A model generated the notes under the pieces. The model saw only the letters and a program-made list of their open reading frames with translations, was not told the DNA's origin and did no database searches. A program made the position numbers and the translations under genes. Below, in pieces: positions 1-7,953 of a stretch of DNA of 21,771 nt; the stretch's first letter is position 1; each line of letters begins with the position of its first letter. The DNA is from G020354945 sp964570585 (GTDB lineage: Bacteria; Omnitrophota; Gorgyraeia; JABMRG01; JAFGKX01): NCBI GenBank assembly GCA_964570585.1, contig CAZMYR010000030.1, positions 1-21,771 of the forward strand, given 5' to 3'.

Positions 1-811
1 GATCCTCAACTACTATTACTGACTTGGTTTTTGCCAGTTTAGTTGAGAGTTTGTGCAAGAAGTCTTTTCGTCTGTTTCGAATCTTTCTGTGAAGTTTTGC
101 AAGTCTTAGGGCTGACTTTCTTCTATTAGATGAGCCTTTGTTTTTCTTTGAGTGTTGTCTTTGTCTTCTCTTGAGTAGCTTTAGGGCTTTATTTAGGGGT
201 TTTGGGGATCCTATCTTAGTTCTATCTGATAGTGCACAGAATGAGTCTAAGCCAACATCAATTCCTATGGTTTGGTCTTTATTGGTTATGTATTCTTTTC
301 TTTCTCGTTCTACCTGTAATGATACAAACCATCTATCTACATCTTTTGATACTGTAGCTGAGAGAATATTACCCTTTATGTCTGTGAGTTCTTTTGTCCG
401 AATACTTCCTATTCTGGGTAATATTACAGAGCCTCTATATACATGTATTGAGCCTGTAAGTCTAAAAGAGTCGTTTCTGTCCTTTTTCCTAAACTTTGGG
501 TAGCCTACTTTCTTTTTTGATTTTAGACCCCGAAAGAAGTTATTAAATGCTTTATCTATGTCTCTTAATGCTTCTTGTGGGGCACATTTAGATACCTCAT
601 ACATCCAGGGGAATTGGGTCTTTTTAAGGAGGTTTAGTTGTCTGTGTTGGGCTATGGCATTACTTGATTTACCTGTTTGTTTGTATTCTTCTATTCTTTG
701 ACTAAGGCCCCAGTTATAGGCAAATCTTGCACACCCTGCATGTTTAGAGAGCAGGGTCCTTTGTTTATTGTTGGGTTTTAGTTCATAGCGATAGCTTTGA
801 TGGACTAACAT
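1..811 (-). CDS. tnpB: TnpB-family RNA-guided transposon nuclease, partial (C-terminus beyond left edge)
   Basis: Reading the minus strand from the ATG at 809-811 gives 270 codons without a stop, running off the window. Seen: an OrfB-like N-terminus (YELKPNNKQ, CARFAYNWGL), the first RuvC motif GIDVGLDS with Asp185, the basic region ALRLAKLHRKIRNRRKDFLHK (about 234-254), and the second RuvC motif VIVVED with Glu269. Family members are about 400 residues, so the zinc finger and the third catalytic Asp should lie outside. TnpB proteins of IS200/IS605-type elements are guide-RNA-directed DNA nucleases that help retain the element. No TnpA (Y1 transposase) is seen on the visible side, which fits an orphan IS1341-like element, but the other side is not visible. 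A GAGGG stretch lies about 8 bases before the ATG. The reading frame is intact so far, so it could be active. Confidence 0.93.
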   Translation of the reverse strand, partial: MLVHQSYRYELKPNNKQRTLLSKHAGCARFAYNWGLSQRIEEYKQTGKSSNAIAQHRQLNLLKKTQFPWMYEVSKCAPQEALRDIDKAFNNFFRGLKSKKKVGYPKFRKKDRNDSFRLTGSIHVYRGSVILPRIGSIRTKELTDIKGNILSATVSKDVDRWFVSLQVERERKEYITNKDQTIGIDVGLDSFCALSDRTKIGSPKPLNKALKLLKRRQRQHSKKNKGSSNRRKSALRLAKLHRKIRNRRKDFLHKLSTKLAKTKSVIVVED

Positions 812-915
812 ATATCTTTCCCTCTACTATATATGACGAAAAAAGACTTAGATTTATTGCAAAAAAGTTATAATTTTCTTTCAAGGTGTATATATCTGTC
901 TTTTTTACTACCATT

Positions 916-938
916 AATATACCATATCTGGGTATATT
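916..938. repeat. Hairpin upstream of tnpB, possible transposon end structure
   Basis: A perfect 8-bp stem, AATATACC (916-923) and GGTATATT (931-938), encloses the 7-base loop ATATCTG. It lies about 105 bases upstream of the tnpB start and 40 bases from the 3' end of the dehydrogenase gene. IS200/IS605 elements carry subterminal hairpins that their Y1 transposase recognises, so this could mark the element's left end, with the junction between about 940 and 977. It could also be a chance AT-rich palindrome. Confidence 0.4.
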
Positions 939-977
939 TGGGAATATTACTTTTAACTGTTACCAACCCCCCTTTTT

Positions 978-2147
978 TCAAAGTGACATCCTTAATATTT
1001 CCACAATATCTTCTTTAGATAATTGTTTAAAAGAGCCCACCTGGCCGTAGTGTTTAATTGCGTTTTTTGCCATATCTTCGAATTTTTCATCGGGAATATT
1101 CACTTCGCTTAATTTTGAAGGCAATCCCAATGAATTAAAAAAATTCCTGCTTTTATCAATAGCTTCATTGGCTATATCCATTTTATCTTTATTTTTTTCT
1201 ATATCCCAGACATTTATGCCGTATTCAACAAATTTTTTTATAGTTTTCTTGCTCAAAACATGCCTCATCCAATTCGGAGCTATTATGGCAAGCCCGACGC
1301 CATGGCTGATATCATAGACTGCGCTTAATTCATGCTCTATACCGTGGGATGCCCAGTCTTGTTCCTTCCCTTCGCCTATTAAATCATTTAATGCCAGGCT
1401 GCTTGCCCACATAATATTAGCCCTTGCATCGTAATCACGTGGTTTCTCGCATACAATCGGGCCATAATGGATACAAGTCTTTAATAGTGCCTCTGCCATT
1501 CTATCCTGCGCATATGCAGGAGTATGGCTAAAATATTGCTCAAAAACATGGGCCATTATATCGGCAACACCTGCGGCGGTATGGTATTTATTGACAGTAT
1601 AGGTATATTCCGGGTCAAGTATGGAAAACACAGGCCTTAGCAAAGGAGAGCCAAATGCGAGTTTACGCCGGGTATTCTCTTTTGTAATGACGGCATTTTC
1701 GTTCATTTCAGAGCCTGTAGCTGCAATGGTAAGGACACACCCTATCGGCAATGCATCAGCAGGAAATAGGCCTTTATCCTTTATAAAAAAATCCCACACA
1801 TCGCCGCTGTATTTAACGCCCGCTGCAATAGTTTTGGCTGTATCGATGACGCTTCCGCCCCCGACTGCTAAGATGAAATCCACACATTGCTTTTTGCAAA
1901 TTTCTATCCCCTGATAAACACTCTTAAGGCGAGGATTTCCTTTAATACCGGAAAGCTCAACATACTCTATGCCTGTTTTTTTAACCTGTTTGATTACATC
2001 GTCAAATATGCCGTATTTTTTAACACTGCCCCGTCCTGTGACAATTAATATCCTCTTAGCCCGTTTTCTTAGTTCTTCGGAAAGGGCCTTCACCTGGCCT
2101 TTGCCAAAATAAACAGTTGTCGGTATACAATGGGTAAAATTTTGCAT
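978..2147 (-). CDS. Iron-containing alcohol dehydrogenase (YqhD/BdhA-like)
   Basis: Encodes a 389-aa NAD(P)-dependent group III (iron-type) alcohol dehydrogenase, predicted to reduce aldehydes to alcohols in the cytoplasm. Seen: the nucleotide-binding loop GGGSVIDTAK (about 96-105) and the four metal ligands expected for the family, Asp196 and His200 in VADIMAH, then His268 and His282, with the usual 14-residue spacing of the last two. The length matches YqhD and butanol dehydrogenases (387-390 aa). I start at the ATG at 2145-2147 because the protein then begins MQNFTHCIPT, typical of the family, with AAGGA about 9 bases upstream. A longer reading back to 2249 would add a non-homologous hydrophobic leader and run into the divergent gene. 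Exact substrate is not visible; YqhD-type enzymes take a broad range of short aldehydes. Confidence 0.92.
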   Translation of the reverse strand: MQNFTHCIPTTVYFGKGQVKALSEELRKRAKRILIVTGRGSVKKYGIFDDVIKQVKKTGIEYVELSGIKGNPRLKSVYQGIEICKKQCVDFILAVGGGSVIDTAKTIAAGVKYSGDVWDFFIKDKGLFPADALPIGCVLTIAATGSEMNENAVITKENTRRKLAFGSPLLRPVFSILDPEYTYTVNKYHTAAGVADIMAHVFEQYFSHTPAYAQDRMAEALLKTCIHYGPIVCEKPRDYDARANIMWASSLALNDLIGEGKEQDWASHGIEHELSAVYDISHGVGLAIIAPNWMRHVLSKKTIKKFVEYGINVWDIEKNKDKMDIANEAIDKSRNFFNSLGLPSKLSEVNIPDEKFEDMAKNAIKHYGQVGSFKQLSKEDIVEILRMSL

Positions 2148-2159
2148 ATAGCAATTTCC

Positions 2160-2188
2160 TTGATACTCTATAGGTATTATATTATAAT
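2160..2188 (+). promoter_or_regulatory. Sigma70-type promoter for the hydrolase-thioesterase pair
   Basis: TTGATA (2160-2165) is followed after exactly 17 bases by a perfect TATAAT (2183-2188). Transcription would begin near 2195, giving a leader of about 20 bases before the ATG at 2215, which is preceded by AAAGGAAAG. The element sits in the 67-bp divergent gap shared with the dehydrogenase gene. No comparably good promoter is visible for the opposite strand. Confidence 0.7.
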
Positions 2189-2214
2189 ATAGTTCAGCGA
2201 GAAAGGAAAGCAGA

Positions 2215-3030
2215 ATGGTTAAAACTACTCTTTTTATAATCTTATCCATAATTTTGCTTATGGTTTATGTGCGGTATATAGAGAGCCGAAGTATATTCTT
2301 TCCTATGAAAAAGATCGAATTCACTCCCGAGCTTATAAATCTACCCTTTGAAGATGTATACATAACTACATCGGATAATATCAAGATAAATGGCTGGTTC
2401 ATTCCTTGTGACAATGCAAGATATACATTTCTTTTCTGCCACGGAAATGCCGGTAATATCGGGCATAGGCTTGAGAAGATAATAATATTCCGCGAGATAG
2501 GTGTAAATGTATTCATAATCGATTATAGAGGGTATGGTAACAGTGAAGGCAGGCCTTCAGAGAGAGGCATATATTTAGATGCAAAAGCAGGCTATGATTA
2601 TTTAGTAAATACCCGTAATGTCAAGCCTGAGCATATTATATTATTTGGTGAATCTATCGGTGGAGCAGCGGTTATAGACCTTGCCTCAAAAGTAAAGGTA
2701 GGAGCATTAATAACAGAGGAGGCCTTTAGCAGCGCAAGAGATATGGCAAGGAGAATCTATCCGTTTTTGCCGTCGTTTCTCATCAAAAGCAAATTTGATT
2801 CGCTGACAAAGATTAAGAAAGTCGATGCCCCAAAGCTGATTATCCACAGCATAAACGATGAAATAGTGCCTTTTGCATTAGGAAAAAAACTTTACGAAGC
2901 TGCAAAAGAGCCAAAGCAACTTGTTGAAATAATGGGCAGCCACAATACCGCCTTTTTAGATTCAAGAGAAAAGTATAGTTCATCAATTAAATCTTTTATA
3001 CAGGTTTGTAAAGTAGAAGGGGCCATATGA
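2215..3030 (+). CDS. Membrane-anchored alpha/beta hydrolase (Bem46/ABHD13-like)
   Basis: A 271-aa serine hydrolase with an N-terminal membrane anchor (about residues 4-19) and the catalytic domain following it. Seen: the oxyanion-side motif FCHGNAGN (about 74-81), the nucleophile elbow GESIGG with Ser147, the acid Asp215 in HSINDEIVP, and His243 in GSHNTAF. This order and the HGNAGN signature match the Bem46/ABHD13 group of alpha/beta hydrolases, whose physiological substrates are mostly unknown (ester or thioester hydrolysis is expected). The gene overlaps the following thioesterase gene by ATGA, so the two are very likely cotranscribed and translationally coupled. AAAGGAAAG upstream of the ATG supports the start. 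Confidence 0.9.
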   Translation: MVKTTLFIILSIILLMVYVRYIESRSIFFPMKKIEFTPELINLPFEDVYITTSDNIKINGWFIPCDNARYTFLFCHGNAGNIGHRLEKIIIFREIGVNVFIIDYRGYGNSEGRPSERGIYLDAKAGYDYLVNTRNVKPEHIILFGESIGGAAVIDLASKVKVGALITEEAFSSARDMARRIYPFLPSFLIKSKFDSLTKIKKVDAPKLIIHSINDEIVPFALGKKLYEAAKEPKQLVEIMGSHNTAFLDSREKYSSSIKSFIQVCKVEGAI

Positions 3031-3428
3031 ATCTGGATGATGATAAGTATTGCTTTGTCTGCGGGGATAAGAATAAATATGGTCTGCACCTTAAATTTAC
3101 TATTGATAAAGATAATATGATGTACACCGAATTTATCCCTCAAAAACATCACCAGGGCTTTAAAGACATTGTACACGGTGGTTTAATCGGGCTCATCCTG
3201 GATGAGATAATGGTTAATCTGCCCTGGAAAATGGGCAAACACGTCGTAAGCGCCGAGTTTAATATCAGGCTAAAGAAAATGGTCAAGGTTGGCGAGAAAC
3301 TCTCATTCAAAAGCTGGATAGATAAAGAAGACAGAAAGATAATATATACTAAAGCAGAAGCAAAAAATGCAAACGGTGCAGCCATTGCAACTGCAACTGC
3401 AAAATGTATTAAGTTAAGAGATAATTAA
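3027..3428 (+). CDS. Hotdog-fold thioesterase (PaaI/4HBT superfamily)
   Basis: A 133-aa single hotdog domain. Seen: an N-terminal CFVCG (Cys9, Cys12) followed by NKYGLHL, typical of a subgroup of acyl-CoA thioesterases, and the signature HGGLIGLILDE (His50 to Glu60), in which the acidic residue on the central helix and the His-Gly-Gly segment form the active site in related enzymes. The family hydrolyses acyl-CoA or acyl-carrier thioesters; the chain-length preference cannot be read from the sequence. It starts inside the stop codon of the hydrolase gene (ATGA, 3027-3030), with AGAAGGGG as a Shine-Dalgarno sequence. The pairing suggests both act on acyl or ester substrates, but no pathway partner is adjacent. 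Confidence 0.88.
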   Translation: MNLDDDKYCFVCGDKNKYGLHLKFTIDKDNMMYTEFIPQKHHQGFKDIVHGGLIGLILDEIMVNLPWKMGKHVVSAEFNIRLKKMVKVGEKLSFKSWIDKEDRKIIYTKAEAKNANGAAIATATAKCIKLRDN

Positions 3429-3441
3429 AAATAACTTTCTC

Positions 3442-3470
3442 TTGCATAATATATAACTTTTCGGTATGAT
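3442..3470 (+). promoter_or_regulatory. Promoter for the 96-aa membrane coiled-coil gene
   Basis: TTGCAT (3442-3447), a 17-base spacer and TATGAT (3465-3470). It starts 14 bases after the thioesterase stop and predicts a start site near 3477, leaving a leader of about 90 bases before the ATG at 3568. The leader holds only a weak AT-rich hairpin (AAAAGA/TCTTTT around 3528-3548). Confidence 0.5.
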
Positions 3471-3567
3471 TTGGGTTATGGGGCAGAGGAAAGGTTAAAA
3501 ATGGCGCAAATCTATAAGATGACTTTCAAAAAAGAGGGTTGTCTTTTAATTAGGAAGGAGGTAAAAA

Positions 3568-3858
3568 ATGGCTAACTTAAAGGCAAATTGGATATTAGCA
3601 GTTGTATGTATTATTTGTGTACTGGCTGCATTTATTCTGTTTGTACAAAACGGAACACTTAAAGCAAAGGCGAATGAACTCCAAGCAGATATAAATAATT
3701 TATCAATTGCTCGATCCGGGCTAAACCGACAACTTAAAGAGGCAAATGCTACTATTCAGGATCTTAACAATGATAAAGAAGCACTTCTTGGGGAAATGGC
3801 AATACTTGAAAGGCAAGTAGTCGTGCCTCCGGAAATAGAAATACCAGCCGCTGAATAA
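3568..3858 (+). CDS. Small membrane-anchored coiled-coil protein, unknown function
   Basis: A 96-aa protein that I do not recognise as a named family. It has a short basic N-terminus, one transmembrane or uncleaved signal-anchor segment (about residues 8-27, with Cys14 and Cys17), then a heptad-like, Leu/Ile/Ala-rich coiled coil (about 30-83) with N-x-x-L repeats, and an acidic, proline-containing tail. The layout (anchor then helix) resembles envelope spacer proteins or small lipoprotein-like coiled coils, but there is no lipobox. A strong AGGAAGGAGG precedes the ATG and the gene has its own promoter, so it is probably well expressed. It is followed by a hairpin-rich, gene-free region. Confidence 0.75.
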   Translation: MANLKANWILAVVCIICVLAAFILFVQNGTLKAKANELQADINNLSIARSGLNRQLKEANATIQDLNNDKEALLGEMAILERQVVVPPEIEIPAAE

Positions 3859-3913
3859 AAATAACTTCTCCTGTTGTATAATTATAGAATGAGGTGAGAT
3901 TGCTAAAATATTC

Positions 3914-3993
3914 CTCCGTAGGAGCGGCCTCTCCCTCGGTATACTCGGGATCCCTCGCCGAGGGATCCTGAACGCATGTGAGGGGCTGGCCGC
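3914..3993. repeat. Nested GC-rich hairpin element
   Basis: In an AT-rich surround, this segment folds into several stems. CTCC GTA GGAG forms a small hairpin at 3914-3924. GGATCCCTCG (3948-3957) and CGAGGGATCC (3959-3968) form a 10-bp inverted repeat around one base. An outer pair GCGGCC (3924-3929) and GGCCGC (3988-3993) closes the whole. It is the start of a 393-base stretch (3859-4251) between genes in which I see only repeats and hairpins. It probably belongs to a REP-like or MITE-like intergenic repeat class. Confidence 0.6.
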
Positions 3994-4119
3994 GAATAAT
4001 AAAATCCCGGAGTTCATTATTATTTGTTCGCCGCCAGAGATGGCTCATACTGTAAAATTGCTAATATTTCAGCAGCCACAAGGTTCAGACATCTTGAGTT
4101 AGCCTGTACCCTTCGAGGC

Positions 4120-4146
4120 AAATCCCCATTACCAAAATCCCCATTA
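4120..4146. repeat. Two short direct repeats
   Basis: The 12-mer AAATCCCCATTA occurs at 4120-4131 and again at 4135-4146, a 15-base period. The core CCCCATTA recurs at 4207-4214, at the end of the adjacent hairpin element. They may be remnants of the same REP-like ends. Confidence 0.45.
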
Positions 4147-4174
4147 ATCAAATTGCATTAATATATCGGTTGGA

Positions 4175-4207
4175 GACGTCCTGCAGGGTGTCCCACTGCA
4201 GGACGTC
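4175..4207. repeat. REP-like hairpin with GACGTC ends
   Basis: A perfect 12-bp stem, GACGTCCTGCAG (4175-4186) and its complement (4196-4207), encloses the loop GGTGTCCCA. There is no T-run after it, so it is not a typical terminator. Its ACGTCC(CC) ends resemble those of the 77-bp palindromes elsewhere in the window. It ends 44 bases before the MATE gene start. Confidence 0.65.
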
Positions 4208-4251
4208 CCCATTACTACTACGCGGCGTGGTAGGATGTTTGCAATGATACT

Positions 4252-5619
4252 ATGATAAAGCAAATTTTGAACCAAAATAAGGACCTTACCAGAGGCCCTA
4301 TTTCGCTTAAGATAGCCTCTTTGGCATTGCCCCTTATGGTAATAGCTGTTCTGCAGACTACCCAGAGTTTGATCGATATGTTTTGGGTGGGCAGGCTAGG
4401 CGCATCTTCTATTGCGGCAGTGGCTATGAGCGGAATGATTATTATGGTCCTTTTTACTATGATTGTAGGTATCTCAACAGGCACCATGGCGCTTGTAGCA
4501 AGATATGTCGGGGCAAAGAATAAGGAGAAGGCGGATACTGTTGCTACCCAGTCTATCTCTCTGGCCATAATTATGGCGATTTTGACAGTAGCAGTCGGGC
4601 TTGTATTTACAAAGAGATTGCTCTTAATCATGGGTGCGGGCCCTGATGTTTTAGAAGCAGGGATTGGATATTTGAAAATTCTTCTTTTAGGCGGAGTAAC
4701 AATGTTTCTGCTTTTTACGGGCAACTCTATCCTCCGGGGCGCAGGGGATACATTTACACCGATGAAGTTCATGATTCTGGCTAACATCATAAATATCATT
4801 TTAGACCCTATATTTATATTTGGCATAGGCGTACCCAGGATGAATACTTCAGGCGCTGCAGTGGCAACAGTAATAGCTCAAGCTGTTTCCGCTTTTCTGG
4901 TGCTGTGGATGCTTTGTAACGGACGCTGTATAGTCCATATCCATCTTAAAGAATGGAAAATTAAATTAGAATTTCTTAAAGCAATTCTTAAGATAGGCCT
5001 TCCCAGTTCTCTGCAGATGTTTCTCAGGAGCCTGATGGGCATAGTTTTAATAGGGATTGTGGCAACCTTTGGTACCTCGGCAGTTGCTGCATATGGAATT
5101 GGCATGAGACTACAAATGGTTATACTTATGCCGGCCTTTGCCCTTGGCGGTTCTGCCGCCACTTTGGTCGGTCAAAATTTAGGCGCCAGAAAGCCGGCAA
5201 GAGCCAAAAGGAGCGCCTGGATCGCTACCATTTTCGATGCGATTATTATGGCTTTTATTGCAATCGTCTTCTTCCTCCTCGCTTATCGGATTATGGGTGT
5301 ATTTAATAAGGATGGAAGGATAATTTTTCTTGGAGCTCAATATCTCAGAATTACCACACCTTTCTATATATTTATAGCATTTGGAGTTGTTCTCAATCGA
5401 GCCTTAGCCGGAGCAGGAGATACTGTCATCCCCATGATTATCACCTTGCTAACCCTATGGGGATTCCAGATACCCATGGCTTTAATTCTTTCTAAAACCA
5501 CCCCTTTGGGCGTAACCGGAGTGTGGTGGGCTATAGCTTTAGCTTCGGTTTTGAATGGCTTGCTTATACTCGGCTGGTTCGAGCTAGGCAAATGGAAGAG
5601 AAAGGCAGAACCTGTGTAG
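4252..5619 (+). CDS. MATE-family multidrug/Na+ antiporter-type exporter
   Basis: A 455-aa integral membrane protein with about 12 hydrophobic segments arranged as two similar halves. Seen: the N-terminal stretch SLKIASLALPLMV followed by TQSLIDMFWVGRLGASSIAAVAM, the hallmark first-half MATE region, and in the second half GIGMRLQMV, LVGQNLGARKP and NRALAGAGDT, which mirrors NSILRGAGDT of the first half. MATE proteins export cationic drugs or metabolites in exchange for Na+ or H+. The length matches NorM/DinF-type members (about 450 aa). The ATG at 4252 gives the expected N-terminus. There is no Shine-Dalgarno sequence at normal distance; a 6-codon reading frame (4235-4255) ends across this ATG and might couple translation. 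Downstream lies the 77-bp palindrome. Confidence 0.93.
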   Translation: MIKQILNQNKDLTRGPISLKIASLALPLMVIAVLQTTQSLIDMFWVGRLGASSIAAVAMSGMIIMVLFTMIVGISTGTMALVARYVGAKNKEKADTVATQSISLAIIMAILTVAVGLVFTKRLLLIMGAGPDVLEAGIGYLKILLLGGVTMFLLFTGNSILRGAGDTFTPMKFMILANIINIILDPIFIFGIGVPRMNTSGAAVATVIAQAVSAFLVLWMLCNGRCIVHIHLKEWKIKLEFLKAILKIGLPSSLQMFLRSLMGIVLIGIVATFGTSAVAAYGIGMRLQMVILMPAFALGGSAATLVGQNLGARKPARAKRSAWIATIFDAIIMAFIAIVFFLLAYRIMGVFNKDGRIIFLGAQYLRITTPFYIFIAFGVVLNRALAGAGDTVIPMIITLLTLWGFQIPMALILSKTTPLGVTGVWWAIALASVLNGLLILGWFELGKWKRKAEPV

Positions 5620-5624
5620 CAAAA

Positions 5625-5701
5625 AGGGACGTTTCTGAAACCAAAGGGGAAAATGTCCCCTTTGTGGGGACACTTTCCTCTTTGGTTTCAGAAACGTCCC
5701 T
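5625..5701. repeat. 77-bp near-perfect palindrome, copy 1
   Basis: Two 36-bp arms (5625-5660 and 5666-5701) flank the loop TTTGT and pair at 34 of 36 positions; one of the two differences is a G:U pair in RNA. The ends are AGGGACG and CGTCCCT. The second copy at 13314-13390 has the same length and differs at only 4 positions. There is no coding capacity and no U-tract, so it looks like a non-autonomous mobile palindrome (MITE/REP-like) rather than a terminator, although the RNA hairpin would be very stable. Confidence 0.9.
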
Positions 5702-5707
5702 ATACAA

Positions 5708-6691
5708 ATGAAGACATTAATTTTAGACGCAGCGACAGTAAAAAAATTGATAGGGATAAAAGAGACTATAAAAGCCATAGAAGAGGTTTTCAGGCTTCTC
5801 GGTGAGGGAAAGACCCATATGCCGGCTAAACTATATTTACCCCTCCCTAAATTTAACGGTGATTTTCGGGCAATGCCGGCCTGGGTAGAAGGCCTTAAAG
5901 GCTGCGGTATAAAATGGGTAAATGTCCATCCCCAAAACATAAAAAGAGGCCTTCCTACAGTTATGGCTGTAATAATTTTAAGCGACCCTAAAACCGGTTT
6001 TCCTCTTTGTATAATGGAGGCTGCTTATCTTACTGCTTTAAGAACCGGAGCTGCGGGAGGCGTAGCGGCTAAATTTCTGGCCAGAGCAGAATCCAAAAAA
6101 GTTGCCCTGGTAGGATGCGGAGTGCAAGCCAGGACTCAACTGCAGGCGTTATTAGAACTTTTTGATATTCGGCATGTTAAGGTATGGGGATTTAAGCGCG
6201 GGGAAACAGCAACATTCATAAAAGAGTTTGAAAGATTTAAAAGAGTAGATTTAGAAGCTTTTTCTACAGTAAAAGCCTGTGTTAAAGATAGCGATATAAT
6301 TGTTACTACTACACCTTCCCGAAAACCCATTGTGCATTTAGAATGGATTAAAAAAGGCGCGCACATAAATGCTATAGGAGCAGATGCTGAAGGAAAACAA
6401 GAGCTTGCTCCTAAAATATTAAAAAAGGCCAAGATTGTGGTAGATGATTTAAAACAGGCCTCTCACAGTGGGGAGATAAATGTTCCTTTAGGCAAGAGTG
6501 AGTTGTCAAAGAGCAAAATCTACGCCAATATAGGAGAAATTGTCTCCGGTAAGAAAAAGGGAAGGACCAAAGGAGAAGAGATTACTGTTTTTGATTCTAC
6601 CGGCCTTGCCATCCAGGATATTGCCATAGCAAATGTTGTATATAACAAAGCCATAAAGCCGGGAAAGGGAAAATACGCGAGATTTATATAA
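5708..6691 (+). CDS. Ornithine cyclodeaminase/mu-crystallin family dehydrogenase
   Basis: A 327-aa NAD(P)-dependent enzyme. The family converts ornithine to proline plus ammonia, or acts as an alanine dehydrogenase or an imine/ketimine reductase. Seen: the conserved Lys69 in GCGIKWVN, Arg112 in LRTGA, the dinucleotide-binding loop VGCGVQARTQ (about 135-144), Asp226 in GADAEGKQEL and DSTGLAIQD near the C-terminus, corresponding to Lys69, Arg112 and Asp228 of the characterised Pseudomonas cyclodeaminase. The GADAEGKQEL form also occurs in the archaeal alanine dehydrogenase branch, so the substrate stays open. The start codon lies 6 bases after a 77-bp palindrome and no Shine-Dalgarno sequence is visible. 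The next gene is deoxyhypusine-synthase-like, which hints at amine or polyamine metabolism, but that gene has its own promoter. Confidence 0.88.
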   Translation: MKTLILDAATVKKLIGIKETIKAIEEVFRLLGEGKTHMPAKLYLPLPKFNGDFRAMPAWVEGLKGCGIKWVNVHPQNIKRGLPTVMAVIILSDPKTGFPLCIMEAAYLTALRTGAAGGVAAKFLARAESKKVALVGCGVQARTQLQALLELFDIRHVKVWGFKRGETATFIKEFERFKRVDLEAFSTVKACVKDSDIIVTTTPSRKPIVHLEWIKKGAHINAIGADAEGKQELAPKILKKAKIVVDDLKQASHSGEINVPLGKSELSKSKIYANIGEIVSGKKKGRTKGEEITVFDSTGLAIQDIAIANVVYNKAIKPGKGKYARFI

Positions 6692-6739
6692 AGATAGGCC
6701 GGGTAGCATATGGTCTCTTAAATCAGGGCAGATTTTTTC

Positions 6740-6768
6740 TTGACTTATTTTAATTATAACTTTATTAT
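6740..6768 (+). promoter_or_regulatory. Promoter for the deoxyhypusine-synthase-like gene
   Basis: TTGACT (6740-6745), a 17-base spacer and TATTAT (6763-6768). The predicted start near 6775 lies just after the ATG at 6774, which excludes that ATG and supports the one at 6813. The leader would consist largely of a REP-like repeat. Confidence 0.65.
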
Positions 6769-6775
6769 AGCAGTT

Positions 6776-6799
6776 GTCATTCCCGCGGAAGCAGGAATC
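6776..6799. repeat. REP-like repeat of the TCATTCCCGC type
   Basis: GTCATTCCCGCGGAAGCAGG followed by AATC. ATTCC and GGAAT form the arms of an imperfect hairpin. Repeats of this form are scattered in many bacterial genomes. Here it occupies the presumed 5' leader of the next gene. Confidence 0.6.
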
Positions 6800-6812
6800 T
6801 AAAAAGAAAACG

Positions 6813-7793
6813 ATGAATGTAAAACAATTTATAAAAAATAACTTTAAGCATTTTAACGCAGCAGCTTTGGTCGATGCGGCAGAGGGATGGGTTCAGTATC
6901 TTAAAAAAGGCAACAAGATGTTTCTGGCTATGGCAGGCGCGCTCAGCACAGGTGAAATCGGAATTACTTTAGCAGAGATGATAAGACAGGATAAAATACA
7001 CGGTATCTGCTGCACCGGGGCTAATCTGGAAGAGGATATATTCAATTTAATAGCTCACAAAAGTTATAAGAAAGTTCCCCATTACCGTGATTTTACGCCG
7101 GAACAAGAACTCAAACTCAAGAATAGCCACCTTAACCGGGTTACCGATGTTTGCATTCCGGAAGAAGAGGCTTTCAGAAAATTAGAAAAAGAACTTCATA
7201 CAGTATGGAAAAAAGCAGAGAAGCAGCAGGAAAGACACTTTCCGTATGAGTTTATTTATCAGCTTATACGCAATGGCCAACTGGAACAATACTACGAAAT
7301 CGACCCGAAAAACAGCTGGGTTATTGCCGCCTGCGAAAAGAATTTACCCATTTTTACTCCCGGGTGGGAAGACTCCACATTAGGCAATGTATTAGTAGCT
7401 GAGACACGAACGGGGCGTTTAAAACATTTTAATTTCCTTAAGAATGGATTAGAACAGATGGATTATCTAATAGACTGGTATCTAAAGAATACAAAGAACG
7501 GTTCAATAGGATTTTTCCAGATAGGCGGTGGAATTGCCGGAGATTTTCCAATTTGCGTCGTCCCGTTGATAAAGCAGGATTTGAAAAAAGAATGCAAACA
7601 CTGGGGCTATTTTTGCCAGATTAGTGATTCTACCACCTCTTATGGTTCTTATAGCGGCGCCGCCCCCAATGAAAAAATCACCTGGGATAAACTCGGAATC
7701 GACACCCCCAGATTCGTAATAGAATCAGATGCCAGCATAGTCGCACCTCTTATTTTCAAATATGTTCTTGAGAGCGATACTGAATTAATCTGA
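6813..7793 (+). CDS. Deoxyhypusine synthase-like protein
   Basis: A 326-aa member of the deoxyhypusine synthase fold. In eukaryotes and archaea the enzyme moves the aminobutyl group of spermidine onto a lysine of (e/a)IF5A, using NAD. Seen: MAGALSTGEIG (about 40-50), CCTGANLEEDIF, the NAD-side FQIGGGIAGDFPI, SDSTTSYGSYSGAAPNE, and ITWDKLG, where Lys293 aligns with the lysine that forms the imine intermediate (human Lys329, WGK context). Bacteria have no canonical IF5A substrate; some bacterial and plant homologues instead make homospermidine or related polyamines, so that is a likely alternative. I start at 6813 because the upstream ATG at 6774 lies in a repeat and at the predicted transcription start. 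No clear Shine-Dalgarno sequence precedes 6813. Confidence 0.85.
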   Translation: MNVKQFIKNNFKHFNAAALVDAAEGWVQYLKKGNKMFLAMAGALSTGEIGITLAEMIRQDKIHGICCTGANLEEDIFNLIAHKSYKKVPHYRDFTPEQELKLKNSHLNRVTDVCIPEEEAFRKLEKELHTVWKKAEKQQERHFPYEFIYQLIRNGQLEQYYEIDPKNSWVIAACEKNLPIFTPGWEDSTLGNVLVAETRTGRLKHFNFLKNGLEQMDYLIDWYLKNTKNGSIGFFQIGGGIAGDFPICVVPLIKQDLKKECKHWGYFCQISDSTTSYGSYSGAAPNEKITWDKLGIDTPRFVIESDASIVAPLIFKYVLESDTELI

Positions 7794-7838
7794 AATACAT
7801 GATTTACACAAAAATTTTATTTTATTTTATTTTTTTAC

Positions 7839-7867
7839 TTGACAAATAAGATAAATTAGTGTATTGT
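7839..7867 (+). promoter_or_regulatory. Promoter of the cold-shock gene leader RNA
   Basis: Consensus TTGACA (7839-7844), 17 bases, then TATTGT (7862-7867). Transcription would start near 7874 and run into a complete intrinsic-terminator hairpin about 30 bases later. Confidence 0.65.
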
Positions 7868-7873
7868 TATGAC

Positions 7874-7937
7874 CGTAGCAAGTAAGGGAAGGAAGTTTAT
7901 ACCGCAAGGTAGAAACATGGAACCTTGCGGTTTTTTT
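7874..7937 (+). ncRNA. Candidate short leader RNA or attenuator upstream of the cold-shock gene
   Basis: This segment lies between the promoter at 7839 and the end of the T-tract at 7937. It would give a transcript of about 60-65 nt ending in a terminator. It contains GGGAAGGAAG, then ACCGCAAGG, then a 9-codon reading frame from the ATG at 7917 (MEPCGFFIF) preceded by AAGGTAGAAAC. It could be a free small RNA or a terminate/read-through leader for the cold-shock gene. No known riboswitch family is recognised. Confidence 0.4.
7901..7937 (+). terminator. Intrinsic terminator/attenuator in the cold-shock gene leader
   Basis: A perfect 10-bp stem, ACCGCAAGGT (7901-7910) with ACCTTGCGGT (7922-7931), and an 11-base loop, followed by seven T residues (7931-7937) and another T-rich stretch. 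It lies upstream of the cold-shock gene and downstream of a consensus promoter, so it fits an attenuator or the end of a small RNA better than termination of the previous gene, which stops at 7793. Confidence 0.8.
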
Positions 7938-7953
7938 ATTTTTTGACGTTGTT